Positions 17,744 through 25,758 of a stretch of 64,000 bases of DNA are shown piece after piece; within the stretch, counting starts at the first letter, position 1, and every line of letters starts with the position of its first letter. The position numbers and the translations under genes are program-made. Origin of the DNA: Polyangia bacterium. GTDB lineage: Bacteria; Myxococcota_A; Polyangia; Polyangiales; Polyangiaceae. The notes beneath the pieces were generated by a model. The model saw nothing but the letters and a program-made list of their open reading frames with translations. It was not told where the DNA came from and made no database searches. The DNA is taken from the NCBI GenBank assembly GCA_030426145.1, contig JAUHZF010000001.1, forward strand, positions 1-64,000, given 5' to 3'.

Positions 17744-18520
17744 CTAGGGCCGCCGGAAGAACGGCGAGATGCTCGGCCGCAGGGCATGAAACGGAATCCC
17801 ATCGACGGTCACCACCGTGATGCCAGGTTTGCCCCGGGCATCGCCGAGGGCCTCGCGACACGCATGGGCCCACCCGCGCTGCCCCCGGCCGGGCCGTGTC
17901 TTGGTCTCCTCGACCCGGCCCGCGTAGCGAACGGTGTATTGGTAGGTCGTGGTCCCATTGAGCATTGTGGTGGTGTTCGTCACGCTGCGTCCCCCGAGCT
18001 CGTCGGTCTTGCACCCGGGGCCGAGCTGCCGGCACAGGTCTGCCTCGGCGAGCTTCTGCGCGTCCGCCCCAGAAGTCGTCGACTTGCCCTTCGCCTCGAT
18101 GGTCCCCGCGCGCTCCTCGGTCGTCACCTCACACGTGCTCGTCGTCTGCCCCGCCGCCGGAGCCGTCCACGCATCATCCCGCAGCGCTCGCACGACCTCG
18201 TCGCTGGCCACGCCATCCACCTGCTTCACCCGCGCCAACCGCCCCACGGCCTTCCAGGCCTTGGCGCAGGCCGCAGCATGCGTCGCGCCGCTCCCCTCGA
18301 ACCGAGTCGGCTCTGCTTCGGCGTCGTCCCCTTCGGCCGCCACCGTCAACACACAAGCCACTGACTCCGACGCCGTGGCGCTCGCCGTAGGCGCCGGCAC
18401 CGCCGTCGTGCTCGGCGCGGGCGGCACGGTCGCCTCCACCGGCTCCGGCTCGACCTCGACCGGCGCGGGCGCAGAACGGCAGCCAGCGAGCAGTGGCAGC
18501 AGGAGTACGGAGAGCCTCAT
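17744..18520 (-). CDS. Lipoprotein of unknown function with duplicated domain
   Basis: This encodes 258 residues. The signal MRLSVLLLPLLAGC gives a lipobox at the fourteenth residue, followed by a Pro/Glu/Thr linker. The mature part seems to contain two related halves: CVLTVAAEGDDAEAEP...AAACAKAWKAVG and CEVTTEERAGTIEAK...AEADLCRQLGPGC, each with a Cys-strand start and a helix with a second Cys. It ends with a strand and HALRPSISPFF. I do not recognise the family. It is divergent from the Cys-x-Cys cargo gene at 18699. Confidence 0.7.
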   Translation of the reverse strand: MRLSVLLLPLLAGCRSAPAPVEVEPEPVEATVPPAPSTTAVPAPTASATASESVACVLTVAAEGDDAEAEPTRFEGSGATHAAACAKAWKAVGRLARVKQVDGVASDEVVRALRDDAWTAPAAGQTTSTCEVTTEERAGTIEAKGKSTTSGADAQKLAEADLCRQLGPGCKTDELGGRSVTNTTTMLNGTTTYQYTVRYAGRVEETKTRPGRGQRGWAHACREALGDARGKPGITVVTVDGIPFHALRPSISPFFRRP

Positions 18521-18698
18521 GGGCGGAGGTTTGCAGGGTTTGGGGCGGCGTGCACGTACACAGGGCGGCCTATCCGCTCACCCCGAAGGACAGGTTGGCG
18601 GTGCGGTGGAGGTCGGGGGCGACAGCAGCTCCGGCGCCCGGTAGAACCGCATGGAGGTTCCCGCGAGGGCGCGCGCCTCGCTGCGGACCTGCCCCACC

Positions 18699-19780
18699 AT
18701 GGTCGAACGTCTCCAGAGATATGTTGCAGTAGCTGGCGACTACCTCGTCAAGATCGCGCAGGCGCACGGAACGACCTGGCAAGTCATCTGGCGACACGAC
18801 GCGAACGCGGATCATCGACGCAAGCGGGGGTCCCCCGACGTGTTGATGCCCGGCGACGTACTCTTCATCCCGGTGATGGAGGCGCCACCACCGCCGCCTT
18901 CCCCTCCCGGCCCGCCGGGGGAGCGTCCCTGGCCCTATCCGCCACCCCCGGACGACCTCCTGCTCGGGAAGGGGCCCCGCTGGGCCTGCCCGGGGGGTAC
19001 TTGCGAGTGTCACGCGGCAGGGGGAGGTGAAGAGATAGTGCGTACGTGCGTCGTCTTCCTCCACGACGATCGGTCCGCGCGCATGGCCGACGCGCGGTAT
19101 CGTGTCTGGGCGTTGGGCCGATGTGTGGCGGACGCCGCTGCTGATGCGAGCGGTGCGATTGAGTTCACCGTCGCAGCGACGGTAGAATCCGTGGTGCTCG
19201 AGTGGTCGCCCGCGAGCATGCCCATGCATACAAACCTGCCCTATCGACGTCGCTACCACGTCGACCTCGGCCAGACGCTAGAGGCTCAGATGAGCCGGCG
19301 CCTCGAGCACATCGGCGCTCGGAACCGGGGTAGCCTCGCGCGTCGGGTGGCCGCCTTCCAGGAAGCCTACGGGTTGCCTGTCGACGGCTCGGAAACCTCG
19401 CTCGAGCCGGTCATCGGCGCTTACCACGAGCGAGGTATGCTGCCTGCCCTCGGCGACGAGCAAGCTCGAGGCGTGCCTATCCCGCCTTTGCCCCCCGATG
19501 TGCGAACCTCCCATCAGGGCGCGGTTTCGGCGGTCTCCGACCGCACCGGCGATTGCGTGGTTTGCGTCCAGATCGTCCTTCGCGATGGAAGCCCGGTCAA
19601 CGAGGAGCCCTTCGTGCTGTCGCTCCCTTCAGGGCGAACCTTCGAGGGCGTGTCCTCCGCTATCTCGAGCCGGGGGACTATCGCCTCCGGATCCGAGGTG
19701 AGAGCATGTACGTGCCGGCCAGCATCGAGGGAGCAGAGCGGCGACGGCTGCGACTGGTACCCGACTTCGAGGGCAGCTGA
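18699..19780 (+). CDS. LysM and Cys-x-Cys cargo protein, frameshifted near 19650
   Basis: The ATG at 18699 opens a LysM domain (LQRYVAVAGDYLVKIAQAHG ... LMPGDVLFIPV), a Pro-rich linker, a CPGGTCECH motif, a beta-domain and a peptidoglycan-binding-like helical part (RRLEHIGARNRGSLARRV). The paralogue is the gene starting at 9865. Past LPSGRTFEG (about 19650) the first frame becomes Ser/Arg-rich low-quality protein running on to 20066, while the frame one base back reads VLRYLEPGDYRLRIRG and ends ...RLRLVPDFEGS at 19780. That stop overlaps the ATG of the next gene as TGATG, which strongly supports the second frame as the genuine C-terminus. So the gene carries a one-base deletion, or the sequence does. 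It probably delivers the hydrolase encoded next. Confidence 0.7.
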
Positions 19781-21228
19781 TGTCAGATCTCGCGATGTCC
19801 CTCGTGGGCCCCAACGACCATCAGAACTTCGCGCGTCCGGGGGATCTCGTCACCATAGACATCACGAAGCCCCCGGAAGAGGCGAAACGGGTCAGGGTCA
19901 TCGTCGATCAGCTTCTTCTCTTGCGAGACGCCCAAGGCTCCCTCCGCACCTCGCGCGTTGGACTTCTCGAGCTTCGCGGCAAGATCCGCCAGCGCCAGTT
20001 CGAGCTCGAGTCCGCCCACTCCCCCTTCCGCATCCAACTCACCACCGACCGATCCCGGGAGCGTGACCCCGCCGGGAAGATCCAACTGGGGTTTCTGCCT
20101 CCCCATCAAGTGGCGCCCGACGCCGTCGTGAACGTCGAGTTCCTCGTGGGGCAAGACGAGGTCGTGATGCATCGACTGTTCGTGACGGCCATCGGCATCG
20201 TCGACGACGAGGTGCAGACGTTCCGCGGCCAGGCCTCCTTCGCCATCTGCGAGCTCAGCGTGAAGCAGAAGTCGCTGCTGGTGGAGCGCAACGTCATCAA
20301 CCCGGTCGCCGTCACCGAGCGCATCGAGCTCACTGCGGTCAATCACTTCGACGACGTCACATGGACGCTCAGGCAAGGGGGCGGAGCGTTGAGCGCCACG
20401 ACGGGCACGACGGTCACGTACACGGCGCGCGCCCTCGAGACCGGCGACGATCCGATCATCGACGTGGGAGATAGCGACGGTTGTAGCCTCGCACTGAGCT
20501 TCCAGATCCGGTGCAATTCTCGGGTCACGCGTTCGCGTCTCGCCGCCATCTTCACCGACGCCACGGCCGCGACCATCAATGAGCTAACCGCCGCCTTCAA
20601 CGAGTCCTTCGCACGCTTCGACATGGACACTTGTGCGCGCCGCAGTCACTTCTTCGCACAGGTTCTGAAGGAGGTGGGCACCCGGGGACGCCCGGTGGCC
20701 GAGAGCCTCAACTACTCCGTCGAGCGCCTTCAACTCATCTTCCGGTACTTTCGGGACCATCCGAACGAGGCAGAGCGATTCGGGCGAAGGCAGGGGCAAC
20801 GTGCCGACCAGGAGGCCATCGCGAATCGCGCCTACGCCAACCGCAACGGCAACGGTGACATCGCGAGCGGGGACGGATTCGCCTTCCGCGGAAGGGGCTA
20901 CCTTCAGATCACCGGGCGAGGCAACTACCAGAACGTACAACAAGAGATCGACCGCTTGTTTCCGGGTTCGGGCGTCGACATCGTCGCCGATCCTGACTCG
21001 GCGACGGAGGTTCGGGCGGGCCTCATTGCCGCGTTTGCCTTCTGGACCCGGGGCAACATCAATGCTGCCGCCGACCAAGGGTTGACCCGCGATGACGTCG
21101 ATGCGGTCACGGACCACATCAATCCTGGAGAGGGACGCGCTCGGCGCGATGTTCGCATCCAGAACTTCGTCCAGACGAGCGCTGTCTTCCACGCGACCGA
21201 ATGCCCCCGACGTCCGGGGGCCCCATGA
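19780..21228 (+). CDS. GH19-like peptidoglycan hydrolase, candidate T6SS effector
   Basis: This encodes 482 residues. The first 270 or so are beta-rich with no recognised family. From about residue 275 there is a lysozyme/chitinase-class GH19-like domain: RSHFFAQVLKEVG, then AESLNYSVERLQLIFRYF, a RAYANRNGNGDIASGDGFAF insertion, and FRGRGYLQITGRGNYQ, the best family signature. The Glu of KEVG and the GYLQITGR loop match the family pattern. Targets would be peptidoglycan glycan strands. The ATG overlaps the upstream carrier stop (TGATG) and the stop overlaps the lipoprotein ATG (ATGA), giving a carrier-effector-immunity chain. The effector role is inferred from this context. Confidence 0.8.
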   Translation: MSDLAMSLVGPNDHQNFARPGDLVTIDITKPPEEAKRVRVIVDQLLLLRDAQGSLRTSRVGLLELRGKIRQRQFELESAHSPFRIQLTTDRSRERDPAGKIQLGFLPPHQVAPDAVVNVEFLVGQDEVVMHRLFVTAIGIVDDEVQTFRGQASFAICELSVKQKSLLVERNVINPVAVTERIELTAVNHFDDVTWTLRQGGGALSATTGTTVTYTARALETGDDPIIDVGDSDGCSLALSFQIRCNSRVTRSRLAAIFTDATAATINELTAAFNESFARFDMDTCARRSHFFAQVLKEVGTRGRPVAESLNYSVERLQLIFRYFRDHPNEAERFGRRQGQRADQEAIANRAYANRNGNGDIASGDGFAFRGRGYLQITGRGNYQNVQQEIDRLFPGSGVDIVADPDSATEVRAGLIAAFAFWTRGNINAAADQGLTRDDVDAVTDHINPGEGRARRDVRIQNFVQTSAVFHATECPRRPGAP

Positions 21229-21803
21229 GAGCCGGGGACATCATCCGGTTGGCGGTCGTCCTGGGCATGATGGCGTGCGGGCAGCCGGTCCCCGCCGCCC
21301 CCGGACCTGATGAGGCCCGGCCGAGGCCTGCGCCGACGTACTCGGCTTCGCCCGCAGCGTCTGGCCCTCGGACACCGGGGGAGGCGCCTGTGCGCCATCG
21401 CATCACGCGTGACCTCACGATCGTCATCGACGCGCGAGCGGCCCGTCTCGAGGGGGCCGCCGCCGTCGCGGTCAACGACAACCTGATCCGCACCCCGTCC
21501 GACTCCATGCGCTGCATCGCGGATGGGCTGGTGGGCGTCGACGCCGAGACGGACCGATGGAGCCTCAGACAAACCCTTTGTCGCGGCTCACAGCTGGTGG
21601 TCGAGCGCCTCACCTTCTCCATGCCCAGGCCGGGGCAGGCCGTTCGACTTCTCACGTTCGAGCTGACCTGCATCGATCGCTTCGCGTCCTCGCAAGACGG
21701 AGTGACGGCTCGTCTCTCCTCAGAAGACTTCGGAACGCTGCTCTTCGAAGACGTCGATCTGGCGCAGCTCACCACGCTCGTGAAGGAGCCCGCGTGCCAC
21801 TAG
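21225..21803 (+). CDS. Candidate immunity lipoprotein for GH19-like effector
   Basis: This encodes 192 residues starting at the ATG of an ATGA overlap with the hydrolase gene. The signal (RLAVVLGMMACG) has lipobox MMAC. A Pro/Ala-rich linker precedes a compact domain with four Cys residues and mainly strands (LTIVIDARAARLEG, LLTFELTCIDRF). No family was recognised. Periplasmic or outer-membrane lipoprotein immunity proteins are the usual partners of T6SS peptidoglycan hydrolases; with the overlap this makes immunity the leading hypothesis, but it is inference from position only. Confidence 0.68.
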   Translation: MRAGDIIRLAVVLGMMACGQPVPAAPGPDEARPRPAPTYSASPAASGPRTPGEAPVRHRITRDLTIVIDARAARLEGAAAVAVNDNLIRTPSDSMRCIADGLVGVDAETDRWSLRQTLCRGSQLVVERLTFSMPRPGQAVRLLTFELTCIDRFASSQDGVTARLSSEDFGTLLFEDVDLAQLTTLVKEPACH

Positions 21804-21859
21804 CGCGCAGCTCATGCGTTGTCTCAACCGGTCGTCGCCAGCGTTCGCTCACCATGGGC

Positions 21860-22789
21860 CTAGGGTGAAGGCCTCCAGACGACATCGAGCGCGCCTCGGC
21901 GCGGGATCCGGAGGTCGCCGACGCGCCGTGTGCCCGCCGCGCTTCTGGAAGGGTCCATCACCCAGACGCGAGCCTTCTCGTGCCCGACATACGCCAGCAG
22001 AAGGTTGTTCTGGTCGAGTGGGCAAGAGACCTCGGCGATCCGCGCAGGGTCTCCCTCGTCGACCTGCAAACGACAACCCGACGAATCGAATCCCTGAATG
22101 ACGAGCCGCTGAGCCGGGTCCGTTCCTACCTCGATCCGCAGTCCGGCGGCCGTGGGAGAAAAGGATACGACGTGGGTCTTTCCCGCCTCAGCACGACGCT
22201 GCTCATCGAGGTCCACCACGCTCTCTTCCAATGCCAGCCCCGACGGTAGCGATATCTCGCCCACCGTCCATCCACGGCCCCCTCTCGGATTGCCGCCCTC
22301 GGGGCCCTCCAGAGCTTCGACTGCGACCCGCCCCGGACTGATGGGTACGAGGCGGACCCGACCGAACGGACCGTCGTGCACGCAGGTCAACTCAGAGAGG
22401 ACCGGGAGGGCGGGTGGCAGGCCGAGTTGGCAGCTGGGCTGCTCGAAGGAACCGACCACGATACGCTGCCGCGGCGTGGTGGAGGCGACGACCGCCACCG
22501 TGAGGTGGTCCCGGATCAGCACCTGCGCGGCGTTGCTGTGCTGCGCGACGCGGTGATCGAACACCTCGTAGACCAGGGCGACGCTTTCGAGCGGAGGTGT
22601 AGCCACCTCGGCCGATTCGACATCGCCCGATGGGTCTGGCGGGGGAACCTCGGCGGTCACACCCGACGGCACCGGCGCGGGACGGACTTCGCTCGTGGGA
22701 GCGTGACACGCCACGAGTCCGAAGCAGATGAGTACGCTAGCTCGGACCCAACTGCGCGTGGATGTGGTTGAAGTGCGCCTGTCGACCAT
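21860..22789 (-). CDS. Lipoprotein, candidate immunity partner of M15-like protein
   Basis: This encodes 309 residues. The ATG at 22789 lies inside the end of the upstream gene (53-nt overlap) and gives an Arg-rich n-region and hydrophobic segment (RASVLICFGLVAC) with lipobox LVAC. An acidic Pro-rich linker precedes a domain of many strands with paired Cys (QPSCQLGLPPALPVLSELTC; SSGCRLQVDEGDPARIAEVSC) that looks duplicated. No family is known to me. It is convergent with the GH19-type immunity candidate 56 nt away, so two effector-immunity modules face each other. Confidence 0.65.
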   Translation of the reverse strand: MVDRRTSTTSTRSWVRASVLICFGLVACHAPTSEVRPAPVPSGVTAEVPPPDPSGDVESAEVATPPLESVALVYEVFDHRVAQHSNAAQVLIRDHLTVAVVASTTPRQRIVVGSFEQPSCQLGLPPALPVLSELTCVHDGPFGRVRLVPISPGRVAVEALEGPEGGNPRGGRGWTVGEISLPSGLALEESVVDLDEQRRAEAGKTHVVSFSPTAAGLRIEVGTDPAQRLVIQGFDSSGCRLQVDEGDPARIAEVSCPLDQNNLLLAYVGHEKARVWVMDPSRSAAGTRRVGDLRIPRRGALDVVWRPSP

Positions 22790-23294
22790 TTTGCTTCTCG
22801 GTCCCGGCCGCGGTGCGCCCGTGGTTGATGCGCCCGTAGTCGGGGTGGATGATGAAGTGGCCGTGGGGATCATCGATGGGCGTGGGGACCTTTTTGCTGG
22901 CGGGAAGGTTCCCCGGCGGCTTCCCGAGGAAATGGTGGCCGTCTGAGTACTCTTGGACGAAGAAGTCATACGCCGTTCGAAAGACCTGGCGCGCCATATC
23001 GAAGTGATCGCGCAGCACGAGCCAACGGGAGTCTGTCGGCCCCGACGGAGTAGCGGGTGGCGGGTTCGGATAGGGGATGGGCTCCAGCCGATATTGCAGG
23101 CGACGTTGATTCAACTTGAACTTGGGGAAGTCCGTCCTGTCGTCCACGACCGTGAGACGCTTCCACTGGCTGGGGTCGCCGGGGTGCGCCGCGACGTCCT
23201 TGGAGTTCCACATGTGAACGAGACCCCAATGAAGGGCGATGTGGAAGTCGTCTCCGATTCGCGTGGGTGAGATCTTGGTCGTCCCTTTCAACAC
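22737..23294 (-). CDS. Protein with C-terminal HxNHIH metallopeptidase-like motif
   Basis: This encodes 185 residues. The start is GTG at 23294 or TTG at 23291; the latter overlaps the upstream stop as TTGA. Near the C-terminus are DDPHGHFIIHPDYGRINHG and then AHFNHIHAQLG. The latter resembles the last metal-binding box of M15/M74-type peptidoglycan peptidases (H-x-x-H-x-H), and the former could supply the earlier His/Asp ligands. The N-terminal half (HIALHWGLVHMWNSKD) is unrecognised. If the comparison holds it is a peptidoglycan peptidase; a nuclease-like toxin is an alternative. The overlapping lipoprotein gene downstream fits an immunity partner. Confidence 0.6.
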   Translation of the reverse strand: MLKGTTKISPTRIGDDFHIALHWGLVHMWNSKDVAAHPGDPSQWKRLTVVDDRTDFPKFKLNQRRLQYRLEPIPYPNPPPATPSGPTDSRWLVLRDHFDMARQVFRTAYDFFVQEYSDGHHFLGKPPGNLPASKKVPTPIDDPHGHFIIHPDYGRINHGRTAAGTEKQNGRQAHFNHIHAQLGPS

Positions 23295-23875
23295 GGGAGG
23301 TGTGCCCCCGCCCGTTTCTGTTTGGGGTCAGTGTCACCGGCCAGGAGCCGCTTGGCTTCCAGCCATCTGAGATCGGAGAGCTTCGGGGTGAGAAGGAGGG
23401 AAGGCTCGGGCTTCATCGTCGGCTCGATGTCCGCTCGGTGACCGATGAGCCCATCAACCGCTCCCGACTTCAGCGGATCGGGGTGGGTGGTGATGACGCG
23501 GGCAAACCGCTGATTGTCGACGGCGGAGCCCGGCAGACGCACCAGCATGTCGCCGCCCTCGTTGAGAGGATCGCTCGTCCCACTCGTCATGCTGCGCCAC
23601 GCGTCGCGAAGGAGGGCTCGCGAAGGCGGAATCTCCCAGAGGATGGCGTGTCCCGTGACCCAGAATGTCGCCCTGTACTTCCCCGCGACGATGGGTTTCT
23701 CGGAGGCCTTTCCCTTGGTCTTCTCGCCTTCGATGCGGCGCCCCTGTCCGTCCAGCGTTACTTCGCTGCTGATACGGGTGAAGTGGAACCTGAATGAATC
23801 TTTTGCGGGCGTGTTGTCTTCGTTCCACGCCTCGATGAGCGTGGGGAAGCAGGGAAGGTTCTGGGAACAGCCCAT
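23288..23875 (-). CDS. Unrecognised protein coupled to M15-like gene
   Basis: This encodes about 195 residues from the ATG at 23875. The frame is open to 24205, but that extra N-terminus is antisense to the duplicated segment and has the composition of a shadow, so I left it out. The body alternates charged strands and helices (KDSFRFHFTRISSEVTLDGQ, RATFWVTGHAILWEI) and ends with PKLSDLRWLEAKRLLAGD. It overlaps the following gene by TTGA. No family was recognised. It may be the N-terminal half of a split effector, or its 5' end may have been replaced when the neighbouring duplicated segment arrived at 23979. Confidence 0.5.
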   Translation of the reverse strand: MGCSQNLPCFPTLIEAWNEDNTPAKDSFRFHFTRISSEVTLDGQGRRIEGEKTKGKASEKPIVAGKYRATFWVTGHAILWEIPPSRALLRDAWRSMTSGTSDPLNEGGDMLVRLPGSAVDNQRFARVITTHPDPLKSGAVDGLIGHRADIEPTMKPEPSLLLTPKLSDLRWLEAKRLLAGDTDPKQKRAGAHLPC

Positions 23876-23942
23876 CTCCCATCGATGCTGTCGCAGCCGG
23901 TGGCTCGCTTCAAGTAGCCCGGACGGTGGCGCAAGAGGCGTT

Positions 23943-24602
23943 ATGGCCAGTTCGAACTTGGCACGAGCTGACCTCGCAGACACCAGCGGGCGCTTCGTCT
24001 CTTGGTCCCACGTCACCATCCATCGCCGCAAGGAACGCTTCTCGATGGTGCTGAGCGCGACCGGAGTGCTCGATGGAGAGTGGCTGATCACAGCGGAGGC
24101 GGGCGAGCACCAACTGCAGCGTCGCCGCGCCTTCTTCTTCCGTCCCCGACCGCAGTGGTCGACACACACGCTCGAGCTCCTCGAAAAGCAAGGCGGCGCG
24201 CACACTCTATCTCCCTCTACCTATCGGCGAACCCCCGGCAGAAGCATGGATGAACTGCGTGAGCTCGCGATGGACCACGAGGTGGCGCTTCACCTCCGTC
24301 GGGCCGCGGCGTTCCAGGTGGGGGCCTTGGGAACGAGCGACCACCGTCACGTACTCCGCGCCCACGCCCGATCGCTGGTGGAGATGCGGGTACGCGACGC
24401 GCTCGAGTCCGGCCTCGCAGCGGGACAGGCGACGCGCCGGGGTGTTCGCCCGGTGGAGGAGCTCGATGCCCTGAGCGACGAGGTCCTTGCGGTCCACGCC
24501 TCGCAGCCCCCCATCGGCTGCAGTGTGTGGACCGACGACGTTCGACGCAGAGACACGCCCTCATTCCGCAAAACCCGTGAGTTGTTTCTAACGCGTCAGT
24601 GA
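23943..24602 (+). CDS. 5'-truncated copy of membrane protein (duplicate of 34639 gene)
   Basis: This encodes 219 residues if started at the ATG at 23943. From residue 13 the protein is nearly identical to the C-terminal domain of the membrane protein at 34639-35574 (TSGRFVSWSHVTIHRR, then FFFRPRPQWSTHTLELLE and MDELRELAMDHEVALHLRR). It lacks the four hydrophobic segments of that protein and has a different C-terminal end of about 42 residues. It is probably a duplicate that lost its membrane part. Whether it is expressed is unknown; no good ribosome-binding site is visible. Confidence 0.5.
   Translation: MASSNLARADLADTSGRFVSWSHVTIHRRKERFSMVLSATGVLDGEWLITAEAGEHQLQRRRAFFFRPRPQWSTHTLELLEKQGGAHTLSPSTYRRTPGRSMDELRELAMDHEVALHLRRAAAFQVGALGTSDHRHVLRAHARSLVEMRVRDALESGLAAGQATRRGVRPVEELDALSDEVLAVHASQPPIGCSVWTDDVRRRDTPSFRKTRELFLTRQ
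23979..24475. repeat. 497-bp duplicated segment, copy 1
   Basis: This segment matches 35074-35570 over its whole length at a constant offset of 11095, so there are no net gaps. By eye about 95 percent of bases agree, and differences favour synonymous or conservative changes. Both ends are sharp: upstream and downstream sequences are unrelated or only faintly similar. No terminal inverted repeats or transposase are present. Confidence 0.85.
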
Positions 24603-25068
24603 CGACTCACGGGTTTCCGAGCGTCAAGGGGTACCTTCGGGGGTTCGCTCGGTCGGGCCGTTGCCATGCCTGGCGATGGTGCGAGCGCCGTCTGCGTGCC
24701 TTGCGGTGCTGTATGCGGCTGCTCTTTCGCGTTCCTCTCGGCGCTTCGTGACCGGACGGAGCGTCTCACGATCACGGGCGCGAGGCCCCCGTGTCGGAGG
24801 GTGAGCGGGCTGTCCATGGTCGACACGTGCGGGTTGTGCGATAGACCGAGAAGAGTTGTGTGCAGCGTGAGCCGCGCCAGCTCGGGGGGACAATGGCTGG
24901 TGATCGTGGGGTCACCGCGTCGGGCGGCGTTCGTGCCGCGCGAGCGGTTGAGGATCTGCGGTCGACGCGTGGGAACCTCGGGCTGGCGGGAGCTCGAATC
25001 GGTTCGACGTCGACCCGTCGGTGCTGTGCATGACGACGTAGGCAAAGCAACCGACCCCGAGGAGACCC
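24603..25068. other. Long intergenic region without recognisable gene
   Basis: These 466 bases show no convincing gene on either strand; open frames here have shadow-like Arg/Ser/Cys composition. A GAGGAG ribosome-binding site lies just before the ATG at 25069. The 5' end contains the short mirror of the preceding stop region (gactcacgggttt), which also occurs near 24571, but I see no clear terminator. Confidence 0.5.
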
Positions 25069-25758
25069 ATGCCTTCCAAGAAGAAGACAGCCCCGAAACC
25101 CAAGACCCGCAAGCCAGCGCCTCGCAAGAAGGCAGCCACCGCTCGCAAGACGTCGACCCGCGCGAAGAAGCGCCCGACGCCCAGCACGAAGCGGGAGGAA
25201 CCAACCGGACGTGAAGTCATTGCCGTGAGGACCCAGAAGGTTCGCAAGAACAGTCGTGCCATCGCCTCGGGTTCGATTCGAGTGAAGCCCGGGCTCGATG
25301 TGCCCAAGCCCTCCGACCTCGCGCGGGCGCTCGACGTAGAACCGGCCGAGGCGAAGAGGGTTCTCGGAAAGATCGAGGAGCTCGCCAAGTGGATTCATGC
25401 GGACAAGCGGCGAAGCAAGGCGTTCGGCGAGGCTCCGGTGCGCATTCTGGCCGAGCGCGAGCCTCGGCTTGCGGGGCAGATCCGGCTGCTGCACCCGAAG
25501 CTGATCGAGGCACTGCTCGGCCTGTTCGTGCCCGGTTGTGACAACCTTCCGAAACCCAGCGAGTACGCGGAGTGCGTTCGCAACATTCTCACTCGCGTGG
25601 CGGAATGGATGCAGGCGAGCAGCGCCAATCGCGCGGTGTTCAAGAACGACACCGACGCCGCCGTGGACTCGGCGGCGCCTTTTGCTCCTGCGGTGGCCAA
25701 GATGCTGGCGAAGCAGGCCTTGCGTACCGCGACCACGGTCCAGGGAGGTGCAGCATGA
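25069..25758 (+). CDS. Protein with histone-like Lys/Pro/Ala tail
   Basis: This encodes 229 residues. The first 45 are an extremely basic tail of Lys, Pro, Ala and Arg (PSKKKTAPKPKTRKPAPRKK), the composition of H1-like or other DNA-associated tails in myxobacteria. The remainder is an all-helical domain (DLARALDVEPAEAKRVLGKI, then LRLLHPKLIEALLGLF-like helices). GAGGAG precedes the ATG. It overlaps the next gene by ATGA, so the pair is cotranslated. The tail suggests binding of DNA or another polyanion; the partner suggests a membrane- or lipid-facing role. Function unknown. Confidence 0.7.
   Translation: MPSKKKTAPKPKTRKPAPRKKAATARKTSTRAKKRPTPSTKREEPTGREVIAVRTQKVRKNSRAIASGSIRVKPGLDVPKPSDLARALDVEPAEAKRVLGKIEELAKWIHADKRRSKAFGEAPVRILAEREPRLAGQIRLLHPKLIEALLGLFVPGCDNLPKPSEYAECVRNILTRVAEWMQASSANRAVFKNDTDAAVDSAAPFAPAVAKMLAKQALRTATTVQGGAA

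Noticed and set aside
19781-20066. Continuation of the 18699 frame to 20066
   Set aside because: It overlaps the GH19-like gene for nearly 290 nt and has Arg/Ser/His low-complexity composition; the alternative frame ends properly at 19780.
23876-24205. Longer N-terminus for the minus-strand gene ending at 23288
   Set aside because: It is antisense to the duplicated segment, whose plus-strand reading is supported by an intact copy at 34639-35574.
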